64,000 nucleotides of DNA from a virus: positions 41,336 through 105,335 of the IMG/VR virus record IMGVR_UViG_3300038451_000147; one strand, written 5' to 3'. Positions 49,361 through 56,718 of this stretch are shown piece after piece. A model generated the notes under the pieces. The model was not told where the DNA came from. It did not search any database and worked only from the letters and a program-made list of their open reading frames with translations. Both the position numbers and the translations under genes were made by a program. Every line of letters starts with the position of its first letter. Positions within the stretch are counted from its first letter, which is position 1.

Positions 49361-49522
49361 TTAGGTCATCCAAGTCTTTGCGATTTCCGTGTATTTGGTG
49401 AAACAGAAAACGGTGTCGAAGAAGGCCGTGACTCGTCTTCCTGCCTTATTCACCGTAAATTCCAGATGGTCTGTCTCCTTTACCGGATTTAGGCACATCG
49501 CGCAAACTGTATTGTTGCTCAT
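49361..49522 (-). CDS. small Cys protein heading a four-gene operon
   Basis: 53 residues; CAMCLNPVKE at the start, then strands including VTAFFDTVFCF. The ATG at 49522 is 21 bases from TTTATAAAC. Function unknown. Confidence 0.6.
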   Translation of the reverse strand: MSNNTVCAMCLNPVKETDHLEFTVNKAGRRVTAFFDTVFCFTKYTEIAKTWMT

Positions 49523-49663
49523 AACACTACCCTTGTCTTGAGGGTTTATAAAGATTCTCTGCTCTACCTATGTCGTCTACGGTAGCGGTGAACTCCGCCA
49601 CCTGTAGGTCTCGAACCGCGTCCTTTCCATTTGTATCCCATGCCCACCCTGTAGTCTCTAACC

Positions 49664-49900
49664 TTTATAAACATTCTTACCGAAATCTCCATGTGCAGGA
49701 CTTGGGCTAGGACGCGACCATCCGAACCTGTCCGACCCCATCCGAACCCAAGGGACTCCTACCCCTACCTAGTAGGACTATCCCTACCAATAGTTACTAC
49801 TGCCCCTACTGAACAGTCCTTTATATATGACCTGCAACTCGACTGAACGCCTCTTTATAAGTAGTCTGTCAAAACTTCAGATGTGCAGAATTAGGAGTAG
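49664..49900 (+). promoter_or_regulatory. repeated TATA-plus-ATGTGCAG elements
   Basis: TTTATAAAC is followed 18 bases later by ATGTGCAGGACTT (49692) and TTTATAAG, about 190 bases on, by ATGTGCAGAATTA (49882). The reading frames from these ATGs are 58 and 28 codons, rich in Pro and Arg, and not gene-like. They may be leader transcripts or decoy initiation sites. Confidence 0.35.
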
Positions 49901-50186
49901 GAAACCACTACTCAAAAGTAAGGCCAGTCAAAAGTCTTGGATTCTTGCCTACTCTTACCCCTATTAGATGCTCATACCCCTATTAGTGTTCGGTGAGGGG
50001 TATACCCTATCCTATACCCATCCGGCCCACTTCCACAACTCGACAGGATGCTGGATGCCGAGCCGCCAGAGATACTCCATCAAGTCCCAATCCATTCTAC
50101 TTCTTCTAGGGTCTTTACCCATCCCACTACCATTAGGGGCTGTGCCATTATAAAGGTTGTGTGTGGCTGTGCTATCCTAGCCGGAA

Positions 50187-50207
50187 GGCTGGAGTGGAAG
50201 AGGGGGT
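50187..50207 (+). promoter_or_regulatory. ORB-like site 1 with G-string
   Basis: GGCTGGAGTGGAAGAGGGGGT: TGGA-GTGGAA core followed by a G run, as in archaeal origin recognition boxes. Confidence 0.55.
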
Positions 50208-50234
50208 GTCCCTATTAAGAATGCTTACTGGCCG

Positions 50235-50255
50235 TTTTCAGTGGAAACACTGGCC
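50235..50255 (+). promoter_or_regulatory. ORB-like site 2
   Basis: TTTTCAGTGGAAACACTGGC contains TCAGTGGAAAC, close to the archaeal mini-ORB core TCCAGTGGAAAC; the right half (ACACTGG) makes it partly palindromic. Confidence 0.6.
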
Positions 50256-50323
50256 GCCCTAATAAGGGGTGCGAAGGGTATATATGGGGGTATACCCTCT
50301 TGGCCATGATGGGCAACATGGCT

Positions 50324-50343
50324 CGACTGGAAACAGGGGTCGG
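50324..50343 (+). promoter_or_regulatory. ORB-like site 3 with G-string
   Basis: CGACTGGAAACAGGGGTCGG: ACTGGAAAC core with GGGG directly after it. Confidence 0.6.
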
Positions 50344-50363
50344 CTTTATAAGGGTTGGGGCGC

Positions 50364-50383
50364 GGTTCCAGTGGAAGCGTAGG
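50364..50383 (+). promoter_or_regulatory. ORB-like site 4
   Basis: GGTTCCAGTGGAAGCGTAGG; the TTCCAGTGGAA core is exact for the mini-ORB pattern. Confidence 0.65.
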
Positions 50384-50403
50384 TCTTTATAAGGAACCAC
50401 CAG

Positions 50404-50423
50404 TGCTTCCAGTGCAAACGAAC
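50404..50423 (+). promoter_or_regulatory. ORB-like site 5
   Basis: TGCTTCCAGTGCAAACGAAC: CTTCCAGTG-AAACGA matches the ORB core except for a G-to-C change in TGGAAA. Confidence 0.6.
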
Positions 50424-50483
50424 CCATTAGGGGTTTTCATTCTTGGCTCTAGATGGGGCGGCCTCTCATGCCATCCTTATAGT

Positions 50484-50503
50484 GACAGGTGCAAACGAGT
50501 GGA
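50484..50503 (+). promoter_or_regulatory. ORB-like site 6 (weak)
   Basis: GACAGGTGCAAACGAGTGGA shares GTGCAAACGA with site 5 but lacks the left half. Confidence 0.4.
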
Positions 50504-50695
50504 ACCTAAGTGATAGATTCTATGTAGGACTATACCCAGAAGTGGTAATCCTTACAGGATATACCCTATACCCCTGTCAGGATTTACCAAGTTAGAAGAG
50601 GACGTTATGAGGAAGGCGTTTGCATCCCACCGTCAATTCTGCAACCCCACTGCAACCCCAAGTTCCATCGGTCTGCATCGGAAATGGCCCTGCTC

Positions 50696-50704
50696 TATAT
50701 AAAG
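50696..50704 (+). promoter_or_regulatory. TATA box of the rightward operon
   Basis: TATATAAAG; the last TATA-like word before the operon. The first start codons (50768, or 50795 and 50798) are 64-94 bases away, so this transcript has a leader, unlike most left-arm genes. Confidence 0.55.
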
Positions 50705-50794
50705 TTCTGAGTAGGGTGAGGGGAGTGCGGGGAGAGGGGAACTAGGGGAAAGGACAGGAAGGGATATATGGTATACCCACCTACCCTAGTGGCA

Positions 50795-51070
50795 ATGATG
50801 AAACAAACCCCAAGGGTAGAACCGGAAGCCACACAGATGAAGGGCGACATTGTTTCAGCCCTATATCTGGATGGCAAGGAATCGGAAGGGGTCTACGTTA
50901 CAGGACGGGACTCCAATAACTGCCGACCTACAGCGTGGGTCAACCTACTTTCATTCGACAGCCACACAATGCCCAGACTCGAAACACTCGGCTGGCACCT
51001 AATCACAGCCGGAGCCGTCAAGCGCAAGGTTCGCCTAGTCCTCTCTTACGAAGGGGTGGCTCAACAGTGA
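50795..51070 (+). CDS. first gene of the right operon, unknown
   Basis: 91 residues from the ATG at 50795 (another at 50798; an upstream ATG at 50768 lies in a GGTATACCC palindrome). IVSALYLDGKESEGVYVTGR and VKRKVRLVLSYEGV look like strands of a small beta domain. The stop overlaps the next GTG as GTGA. Function unknown. Confidence 0.6.
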   Translation: MMKQTPRVEPEATQMKGDIVSALYLDGKESEGVYVTGRDSNNCRPTAWVNLLSFDSHTMPRLETLGWHLITAGAVKRKVRLVLSYEGVAQQ

Positions 51071-51411
51071 CCGCGCCCCACTTCCTAATCGCAGTCCGTG
51101 AGTTGGGCATCCGAATCGGTGGGCCGACTTCGGTTAGAAGGGAAGGCATCGCAGACATCGCAAGGGCCAAGAACTTCCAAGAGGCAGAGAGCAAGGCACT
51201 GGCAAGGTTCGCCAAGAAGTGGAAGACAAACGTGGTTTGTCTCCAAGTCACTGAGGCACGACTGGCAGTAAGGCCAGAGCCAGAAGTCCTATACGACTCA
51301 GCCAAGGCCGATAAGGTAAACGCGGCCTATTCGCTGGCATTCGCAAGACTGCACATCCCCACGACTTACGCATTCGACGCGACCGCGCCAACCTTTAGGA
51401 GTCTAGCCTAG
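51067..51411 (+). CDS. small alpha/beta protein, GTG start
   Basis: 114 residues from a GTG coupled to the previous stop. Composition Ala- and Arg-rich with helices (NFQEAESKALARFAKKW). Ends at the first TAGACTTG junction (51409-51416). No family is recognised. Confidence 0.6.
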   Translation: MTAPHFLIAVRELGIRIGGPTSVRREGIADIARAKNFQEAESKALARFAKKWKTNVVCLQVTEARLAVRPEPEVLYDSAKADKVNAAYSLAFARLHIPTTYAFDATAPTFRSLA

Positions 51412-51413
51412 AC

Positions 51414-51611
51414 TTGTTAGCCGCATATTACAAGGCTAAGAAGGACTTGAAGGCCACAGTGGGCCAACCCCTAAGATACGGCGAAACCTCAATGTTCGGG
51501 GCTGAGTTCAAGGCAGACGGCCAATTCTGCGTAGTGGGGCCAAGCGAACATCAGCGTAAGTGGTATGCCACCGTGTCCATGAAAAACGGACTCATCGAGA
51601 AGGTCTCCTAG
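51414..51611 (+). CDS. small protein, TTG start
   Basis: 65 residues from the TTG of the first TAGACTTG junction. Strands around RYGETSMFGAEFKADGQFCV. Ends at the next TAGACTTG. Function unknown. Confidence 0.6.
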   Translation: MLAAYYKAKKDLKATVGQPLRYGETSMFGAEFKADGQFCVVGPSEHQRKWYATVSMKNGLIEKVS

Positions 51612-51613
51612 AC

Positions 51614-52000
51614 TTGGCACTTCACTTCGACAGACGCGGAATGTATAAGGGAACCAACCCACTGGCATCAGCCTTCCCGATAATCACAGACCCAAGCCAA
51701 TCAGCCACCGAGACCCAGACCTTCCAAGCCTTGAGGGAGAACGTGAACGCCTACAGAGGAATCAAGGTCTGGAAGCGTGAGCGCAAAGCCCGAAGAGACA
51801 AGGGAATCAAGCGAGTCACCACAACCTACACGCCTAAGTCAGTGAAGACCACGACACCCAAGATTGAACGCAAGGCAGAGCCAGTCACCCTTTACCCCAA
51901 GGACGGGGAGCCAATTACTTACCTTCCCACTGAGCCATCAAGTTATGCAGACATCGCCCAAGCACTGGCGCAAGCCATCAAGGAATCGGGGATAGCCTAG
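51614..52000 (+). CDS. basic linker-rich protein, TTG start
   Basis: 128 residues from the TTG after TAGAC. The middle is Arg/Lys-rich (VWKRERKARRDKGIKRVTTT) and Thr/Pro-rich, with a helical end (YADIAQALAQAIKESGIA). May bind nucleic acid; no family is recognised. Confidence 0.55.
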   Translation: MALHFDRRGMYKGTNPLASAFPIITDPSQSATETQTFQALRENVNAYRGIKVWKRERKARRDKGIKRVTTTYTPKSVKTTTPKIERKAEPVTLYPKDGEPITYLPTEPSSYADIAQALAQAIKESGIA

Positions 52001-52002
52001 AC

Positions 52003-52266
52003 TTGACTCCAAAGTTTTGTCTCGTAGACGGTCTTCAATTACGCCAAGACAAAATGCTTTCGCAACCAACGCCTTCAGCGCGTCATTATAAATTGAGTTG
52101 TCCAAAAGGCCACGTTTACACATTATCAATCGAGAGCGAAGACGACCTTGATTATCTCACTTACATATTTGAACTTGAGTGGTGGGAACGCCCATCAGAC
52201 TGGAAGGGAAATATGAGAAACATTCGCGCACCAATAAGAGCATTCAAAGAGACAGGGAGCGACTAG
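52003..52266 (+). CDS. small Cys protein, TTG start
   Basis: 87 residues. CLVDGLQLRQ and a later CPKGHVYTL give a possible zinc site, then an acidic patch (ESEDDLDYLTY). Both ends lie at TAGACTTG junctions. Function unknown. Confidence 0.6.
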   Translation: MTPKFCLVDGLQLRQDKMLSQPTPSARHYKLSCPKGHVYTLSIESEDDLDYLTYIFELEWWERPSDWKGNMRNIRAPIRAFKETGSD

Positions 52267-52268
52267 AC

Positions 52269-52379
52269 TTGTTCAAGATAACAAGGTGGGTCACAACGAA
52301 GAAAGAGGCAGACGACTTGAGCCAGTGGATTCACGATATAGACGGCATCTGGCCGGAAGTCACAAAAGAGGCAGACTAG
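52269..52379 (+). CDS. 36-residue peptide, TTG start
   Basis: FKITRWVTTKKEADDLSQW, then IHDIDGIWPEVTKEAD. Framed on both sides by TAGACTTG, which is the best evidence for such a short gene. Confidence 0.5.
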   Translation: MFKITRWVTTKKEADDLSQWIHDIDGIWPEVTKEAD

Positions 52380-52381
52380 AC

Positions 52382-52549
52382 TTGGTTAGCAAGACCTTCC
52401 GTAAGAAGAGCATGAAGACCAAGAACGGCACGACCATAACCTTCGAGTATGAGGACGGATTCATAAACCGCGCCCTAATCATAATGACCTTCCCTTGTGG
52501 GAATCAGCAATACTTCAGACTCGTTCCAGACGGAAAAGAGAACTGGTAG
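52382..52549 (+). CDS. 55-residue beta peptide, TTG start
   Basis: Basic N-terminus then strands (GTTITFEYEDGFINRALIIM and QQYFRLVPDG). Framed by TAGACTTG junctions. Function unknown. Confidence 0.5.
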   Translation: MVSKTFRKKSMKTKNGTTITFEYEDGFINRALIIMTFPCGNQQYFRLVPDGKENW

Positions 52550-52551
52550 AC

Positions 52552-52716
52552 TTGGCAAAAGACAATAAGCCACTGGAAAAGGCAATAGAGGCCCAAGTTT
52601 GGGAGCGAGAGTTAGATAATCTGGCTCAACTTGTGAGAGACTTGGCAGACGGAATCAGCACAGAGAATGCAACAGAAAAGCGAGACCCTTCTAATCCTAC
52701 ACAAGGAGAGACCTAG
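52552..52716 (+). CDS. 54-residue helical protein, TTG start
   Basis: Helical, charged (KPLEKAIEAQVWERELDNLA). Starts at TAGACTTG and ends at TAGACATG, the variant that gives the next gene an ATG. Confidence 0.5.
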   Translation: MAKDNKPLEKAIEAQVWERELDNLAQLVRDLADGISTENATEKRDPSNPTQGET

Positions 52717-52718
52717 AC

Positions 52719-53168
52719 ATGGAAATTCGCATCCCCGAAATAGACCTTCAAAAATTCGAGTGGCTTATGGGCGAAACAACAGAGTTCAATGTAGGAGTGA
52801 ACGTAGACAAACACAAGACCCACATCATGCGAGACAACCGAACCATTAGCCTAAGTGTTTGCCTCTTCCCTTACCACCCAATAGAGCAATGCAGACAATA
52901 CCGAAGAATCGGGAAGGGACTCAACCCAAGGCAGAAGACACGCGCCCTCAATGCCGTGTGTTTCCACGGTCACAAGGCATTCATGCAAGCACTCTTCCAG
53001 AACATTCCCAAGGCCAGAATCAGGTCACTCATGACAGACAGAGTTAGGACTAAGTGGATGGACGCAGAGAACTTCAAACAGGTCGCGCAAGACATCGAAT
53101 CTGTGAACGTGGGGTCACTAATGGAGTCTACAGTCTACAGCGAAACGTGTGAATGTGGGAGAGTCTAG
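52719..53168 (+). CDS. small protein, ATG at a TAGACATG junction
   Basis: 149 residues, mixed fold, several His and a C-terminal CECGRV. ARIRSLMTDRVRTKWMD is a basic helical stretch. No family is recognised; the length and spacing make it a real gene. Confidence 0.6.
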   Translation: MEIRIPEIDLQKFEWLMGETTEFNVGVNVDKHKTHIMRDNRTISLSVCLFPYHPIEQCRQYRRIGKGLNPRQKTRALNAVCFHGHKAFMQALFQNIPKARIRSLMTDRVRTKWMDAENFKQVAQDIESVNVGSLMESTVYSETCECGRV

Positions 53169-53170
53169 AC

Positions 53171-53353
53171 TTGGCAAACGAACTTTCAGACAGATATCTC
53201 ACTTTCCTAAAGGCAGAGCGCGAGAGACTAAAAGCAAAATTGGAATCCCTTGAGAGAGGAATCAAAATCGTAGAGACCGACGACTTATGCACTTGCCAAC
53301 TTGACGGAAAAGGTGAGGCGTGTCCAGTTCATGGAGACATTAGACTTGTCTAA
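53171..53353 (+). CDS. coiled-coil protein ending in a CxC...CPxHG motif
   Basis: 60 residues. A helical first half (YLTFLKAERERLKAKLESLE) and a C-terminal CTCQLDGKGEACPVHGD, the same Cys-His motif as in 47898-48353. TTG start at TAGACTTG; its TAA lies 8 bases inside the next gene. Confidence 0.6.
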   Translation: MANELSDRYLTFLKAERERLKAKLESLERGIKIVETDDLCTCQLDGKGEACPVHGDIRLV

Positions 53354-53468
53354 CAATCTTAGACTCACCTTACTCAGAGCCAGCCTTTACGCCTTGACTC
53401 ACAGCGCACTGAAGCGTGGGTGGCTTCGGGCTTCGGCCTACCTATTCCGAGAGGCATTCGGGGATTAG
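53346..53468 (+). CDS. 40-residue basic peptide, TTG start
   Basis: Starts at the TTG of a TAGACTTG that lies inside the previous gene's 3' end and ends at the next TAGACTTG. Arg/Leu/Ala-rich helix (RLTLLRASLYALTHSALKRG). No function known. Confidence 0.45.
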   Translation: MSNNLRLTLLRASLYALTHSALKRGWLRASAYLFREAFGD

Positions 53469-53470
53469 AC

Positions 53471-53884
53471 TTGGGCCAAAAGGAAATACTTGAGGAAGCA
53501 TTGCGACTCAAAGCAGAAGGTCTTTACAAGACAATAGAAGAGAGAGCCAACGAGTCAGGTTATCAAGTGGTTAGAACAGCCACCACAACCTACTTAGTAA
53601 AGAGGAAGACCAAGGCCAAGAAAACTGAAACCTTCTGGCACTTCCAGCCAGCCGAGCAACTAGGGAGACACATGGGCCTAATCGAAGTCTACGGAGACAT
53701 GAGAAGGTCGGATGGCATTGCGACAACTCTCACCCTTATCTCGCCAGACGGTTACATTCCTCACACAACTCTAGACGAGTATTTCAAACAGGGTTGGATT
53801 ATCTCATTCGTTGGTACAGCCAAGTGTGGAGAAGACGGATTGCTTCCCTTCGTTCATCTTATGCTTGAAGAGGAATGTAAATAG
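53471..53884 (+). CDS. small alpha/beta protein, TTG start
   Basis: 137 residues from the TTG at 53471. An N-terminal helix, then YQVVRTATTTYLVKRK and strands at IATTLTLISPDGYIPH. Framed by TAGACTTG on both sides. Function unknown. Confidence 0.6.
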   Translation: MGQKEILEEALRLKAEGLYKTIEERANESGYQVVRTATTTYLVKRKTKAKKTETFWHFQPAEQLGRHMGLIEVYGDMRRSDGIATTLTLISPDGYIPHTTLDEYFKQGWIISFVGTAKCGEDGLLPFVHLMLEEECK

Positions 53885-53886
53885 AC

Positions 53887-54042
53887 TTGGCCTTAAGATT
53901 TATGTCGTGTGAGTCTGCCCTAATCCTAGTCGGCCAAACAGAAGACGATAAGCCAATCTATGAGTGTGCATTCCATCATGAGATTTACGAACTGAGAGAC
54001 AGAGAATATCAGGAGATAACCCAGACTTGGCAATTCGACTAG
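53887..54042 (+). CDS. 51-residue acidic peptide, TTG start
   Basis: FMSCESALILVGQTEDD then a His/Glu-rich half. It begins at TAGACTTG and overlaps the next gene by 16 bases, inside which a CAGACTTG occurs. Confidence 0.5.
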   Translation: MALRFMSCESALILVGQTEDDKPIYECAFHHEIYELRDREYQEITQTWQFD

Positions 54043-54203
54043 TCGAACTTCACTTAGCACTAGACGTTTTCCAGACGGACTTCATGCGCAAGAATATCGA
54101 AGTCAAAATCTCCCTCAAAGAGAAGACCCTAGACATCACAACAGACAAGATTCTAGTGACTCCCACCGAAATCAGACAACTCTTGAAGAGGCCCACGCCT
54201 TGA
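54027..54203 (+). CDS. 58-residue protein, TTG start
   Basis: Starts at the TTG of CAGACTTG; the C replaces T because the upstream frame continues. Strands (NIEVKISLKEKTLDITTDK) and a basic end. The stop overlaps the next start as TTGA. Confidence 0.5.
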   Translation: MAIRLVELHLALDVFQTDFMRKNIEVKISLKEKTLDITTDKILVTPTEIRQLLKRPTP

Positions 54204-54298
54204 CTCGAAACGAGAACATTGCGGCAATCGTTGTGACTGGAATCTTCCTAGTCCTTGCAGTCTTCGCCATCCTAACCACATGGGGAGTCTTGCCTTGA
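54200..54298 (+). CDS. 32-residue single-TM peptide
   Basis: One hydrophobic segment (AIVVTGIFLVLAVFAILTTW). Both ends are TTGA overlaps, so it is coupled to its neighbours. Confidence 0.5.
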   Translation: MTRNENIAAIVVTGIFLVLAVFAILTTWGVLP

Positions 54299-54777
54299 GA
54301 AACGGAAGAGACCCCAGACAGAAGCGTATAGCAGTATTCGGAGAATGCCCTCAGACCTTCGGGTTTGAAGTCGTGACCCACACCTTGGCAACTCCCACCG
54401 ACTTAGCAATGACCAACTACCAGACGAATGAAGTTCGGGTCAATGCCTTACGAATCGCCCAACTTGGGGCCACTGCACACAAGAGATTCGGGTTTCCGAT
54501 TGAAGAGACCATCATTGACTTGCTCAGTGGAATTTCAGTCCATGAACTGATTCATCAACTTGAGAGGATAGACCACACAAGGAAGGATAAATGGAGCGTG
54601 GCAGACTTCTCTTCGGTGATGGAAGCAATGGGCCATCCATATGAGAAGCGCATCCGGTTCTATTACCGCAAACCCAAGCGTAAGGTTCATGAAATTGTGT
54701 GTGTGGACTTGGAAGGAATTAGCATGAATAGCGCAACGACAAACCGACAGCAATATATACACACGCGGAGAGACTAG
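54295..54777 (+). CDS. putative HExxH zinc metallopeptidase
   Basis: 160 residues from the TTG at 54295. SVHELIHQLERIDH holds HExxH (H83, E84, H87), with a possible third ligand in the RIDH that follows. NEVRVNALRIAQ and the flanking helices fit a minimal zincin. The remainder is basic. No signal peptide. Function could be processing of a viral or host protein; a chance motif cannot be excluded. Confidence 0.55.
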   Translation: MRNGRDPRQKRIAVFGECPQTFGFEVVTHTLATPTDLAMTNYQTNEVRVNALRIAQLGATAHKRFGFPIEETIIDLLSGISVHELIHQLERIDHTRKDKWSVADFSSVMEAMGHPYEKRIRFYYRKPKRKVHEIVCVDLEGISMNSATTNRQQYIHTRRD

Positions 54778-54783
54778 CGGGCA

Positions 54784-54993
54784 ATGAGAGTTCCGAAACA
54801 CGCGCTAATAGACAACTACAGTGGAAAAGACCTACAGGTTAGTGTGCATCGCTTCAAGGGGAGCGATGTTATCGTGGTTACAATCCACGACACTGAGATA
54901 GGCCAAGTCGGTGGACACACAACCGTAAAGGACGCGATAAAAAGCGGAGAGCGTTACGTCTCAATACCCTTTGAGACTTATGAGAAGGATTAG
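54784..54993 (+). CDS. small protein, unknown
   Basis: 69 residues from an ATG 6 bases after the previous stop. VHRFKGSDVIVVTIHDTEIG is beta-rich. Ends TAG C ATG into the next gene. Confidence 0.55.
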   Translation: MRVPKHALIDNYSGKDLQVSVHRFKGSDVIVVTIHDTEIGQVGGHTTVKDAIKSGERYVSIPFETYEKD

Positions 54994-54994
54994 C

Positions 54995-55081
54995 ATGACT
55001 CCACCCTTAGAGAGCCTAGACGAATTGAGAGAATTTGAGTATCACATCATGCTTCAGGATAAGGAGCCAAGTCCAGATTGA
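54995..55081 (+). CDS. 28-residue acidic peptide
   Basis: Starts at TAGCATG; the stop overlaps the amidoligase TTG start as TTGA. Helical and acidic (PPLESLDELREFEYH). It may act mainly as a coupling ORF for the downstream enzyme. Confidence 0.4.
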   Translation: MTPPLESLDELREFEYHIMLQDKEPSPD

Positions 55082-56274
55082 CGCTAACCTTAGACGATTA
55101 TTGTACCAATACCAACAATGACCCCACGCCAGAACCCATAACTCCATCAAAGCCTAGACTTGGGAAGTGGACGGTTGACCCAGACCAACGGACTAAGAAG
55201 GATTGGACTCCCTACTTGAGCGAGAAACTTGTGGTCTCACTTGAGTTGGAATACAACTTCAAGAATGGCGTGGAAACCGTAGTTACAAACGAGTTAGGAA
55301 GGGAAGTAGACAGACATAACACATTCGACCCTGTTTCAGAGACAGAAGTAGGAGTCCATGAAGGTGAGCATTCACGTTGTCCAGTATGCGGCTCTTCAGG
55401 ATGCTGGAAATGCGACCTACCGAAGACCATTCGCATTGTGAAACCCGATTGCACTATTCACGGAAGAGAGTTTATCGTTATCGGAAGTTCAATTCCAAGC
55501 GAAGAGTTTGTGAAGCGTCTTCCCATTGAGAACATCAAAAAGTATTTCGAGTCAGACAAAGAAGACTCGATGCACAGCCACATTCTGATTCCGGGCAACA
55601 GCGAAGAGATTCCAGTCTCAATAGGTCAGAATACTTGGCAACTCTTCCGAGCCTACTACCCCGCTTGGGCCTATATCTTCGGCAACTTCAAGGGTCACAT
55701 TCTAAGAGGGTATTGGGCCGTATGGAACGACTACCATTATGACGCGACAGACTTCGATTATTGGTGGAACGGAGACGACGACAGTGGCTCATCACATGAC
55801 ATCATTGTCAACACACCGAGACCAATAGCCAGACGGTACAAACATGGCCTAACCTTCGCTTCATGCCATGTAAACGGGTTTAACGAGAAGGTCTTCACGC
55901 ATTTTGACGTTGAAATACGGCAGACAGACGCAAGCCAAGACTTAGAGCAAATTGTGAGCGCGAGAGCCTTGAGCAAGGCTTTAGTCTTGAAAGGCGCACA
56001 ACTGGCGAATCATGGAGTCATTGACATTCCCGAAGACAGATGGGAGACCATCAAACCTGTAATAGAAGACATCAATCGCTCTCAAGGCGTGCGCTCCAGC
56101 ATTGATTCTACACTTGAGAGACGGCAAGGTAAGACAATGAGAGCAATGGCTAAAGACTTCTACAGAGAGATGGCTGACCTTCTCACGCCTTACGAACAGC
56201 ATTGTGTGAGGCATTGCATTGAGAGTCCGGTTCGGAAGAGACATCCTAACGTGAAGAGGGATTATTCAAATTGA
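55078..56274 (+). CDS. amidoligase-like (glutamine synthetase-fold COOH-NH2 ligase) protein 1
   Basis: 398 residues, TTG start. LVVSLELEYNF (51-61) supplies the paired Glu (E56, E58) and SMHSHILIPG (164-172) the His (H165, H167) typical of GS-fold amidoligases. A zinc knuckle (CPVCGSSGCWKCD, 101-113) is inserted between them. EEFVKRLPIENIKKYF and DLEQIVSARALSKALVL recur in the larger paralogue at 56719-58299. The family joins carboxylates to amines with ATP. No catalytic data; substrate unknown. Confidence 0.75.
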   Translation: MTLTLDDYCTNTNNDPTPEPITPSKPRLGKWTVDPDQRTKKDWTPYLSEKLVVSLELEYNFKNGVETVVTNELGREVDRHNTFDPVSETEVGVHEGEHSRCPVCGSSGCWKCDLPKTIRIVKPDCTIHGREFIVIGSSIPSEEFVKRLPIENIKKYFESDKEDSMHSHILIPGNSEEIPVSIGQNTWQLFRAYYPAWAYIFGNFKGHILRGYWAVWNDYHYDATDFDYWWNGDDDSGSSHDIIVNTPRPIARRYKHGLTFASCHVNGFNEKVFTHFDVEIRQTDASQDLEQIVSARALSKALVLKGAQLANHGVIDIPEDRWETIKPVIEDINRSQGVRSSIDSTLERRQGKTMRAMAKDFYREMADLLTPYEQHCVRHCIESPVRKRHPNVKRDYSN

Positions 56275-56465
56275 CCGAACCCATCAAGATTCCGAGCAAC
56301 TTCAGTGAAGTCTTAATGGCTGTGATTCTCCCCTACCACACGCCAGAGCCAGAGGAACTTCTGGAACTAATAAGCGAAACTGGCGTGGACGCTCCACAAG
56401 ACATAATAGTTGTGGAAGACGGCCAACTCAGTTATATCCCCTCTAAGGTGGTAGAGACTATATGA
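56271..56465 (+). CDS. small acidic protein, TTG start
   Basis: 64 residues from the TTG that overlaps the amidoligase stop as TTGA. Helical and acidic (PEPEELLELISETGVDAPQD). It ends in an ATGA overlap. It sits between the two amidoligase genes, so may be an accessory. Confidence 0.55.
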   Translation: MTEPIKIPSNFSEVLMAVILPYHTPEPEELLELISETGVDAPQDIIVVEDGQLSYIPSKVVETI

Positions 56466-56716
56466 CTAAACCAAAGGCCAAGACGAATGCAAAGTTACAA
56501 ACCGAAGCGATGCCCTTGAAACTCCCGAATGAAGGTAAGGAGTTCGTAGTCACGATTGCAGTGAGCCGGAAGCGACTTATCGAGTTCATCAGAACAGACA
56601 CAGTTTCACAGGGCGTTCTCGGAGTCCGAAGGATTGAAGAGCGAGACAGGGATGCCCTTGAGGTTAGCCAAAATGAAGACAGCCAAGACGACGACCGCGC
56701 CACTTGGAGCGAATAG
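56462..56716 (+). CDS. small basic/acidic protein, unknown
   Basis: 84 residues starting at an ATGA overlap; basic N-terminus, then KEFVVTIAVSRKRLIEFIR and an acidic tail. Ends TAGACATG into the second amidoligase. Confidence 0.55.
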   Translation: MTKPKAKTNAKLQTEAMPLKLPNEGKEFVVTIAVSRKRLIEFIRTDTVSQGVLGVRRIEERDRDALEVSQNEDSQDDDRATWSE

Positions 56717-56718
56717 AC

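Larger units (their letters stand above)
49560..50767. other. 1.2 kb non-coding region: probable replication origin and control region
   Basis: No convincing ORF. It holds about ten TATA-like words (TTTATAAAC, TTTATAAG, TTATAAGG), several copies of the pyrimidine-rich CCCCTA and CCTATACCC words, palindromes of the GGGTATACCC type at about 49998, 50288, 50560 and 50771, and a cluster of origin-recognition-box-like sites at 50187-50503. Two ATGTGCAG words each follow a TATA box by 18-19 bases (49692 and 49882). The divide between leftward left-arm genes and the rightward operon lies here. Confidence 0.7.
51409..54029 (+). repeat. recurrent TAGACTTG gene junction octamer
   Basis: TAGACTTG begins at 51409, 51609, 51998, 52264, 52377, 52547, 53166, 53341, 53466 and 53882. 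One C-for-T variant occurs at 54022. In each case TAG is the upstream stop or lies at its 3' end, and TTG is the next start. TAGACATG occurs at 52714 and 56714, and TAGACCATG at 58310 and 61844. Confidence 0.75.

Noticed and set aside
55158-55166. TAGACTTG inside the first amidoligase gene
   Set aside because: It lies in frame as coding sequence (Pro-Arg-Leu-Gly region), with no stop-start organisation, so it is treated as coincidence.
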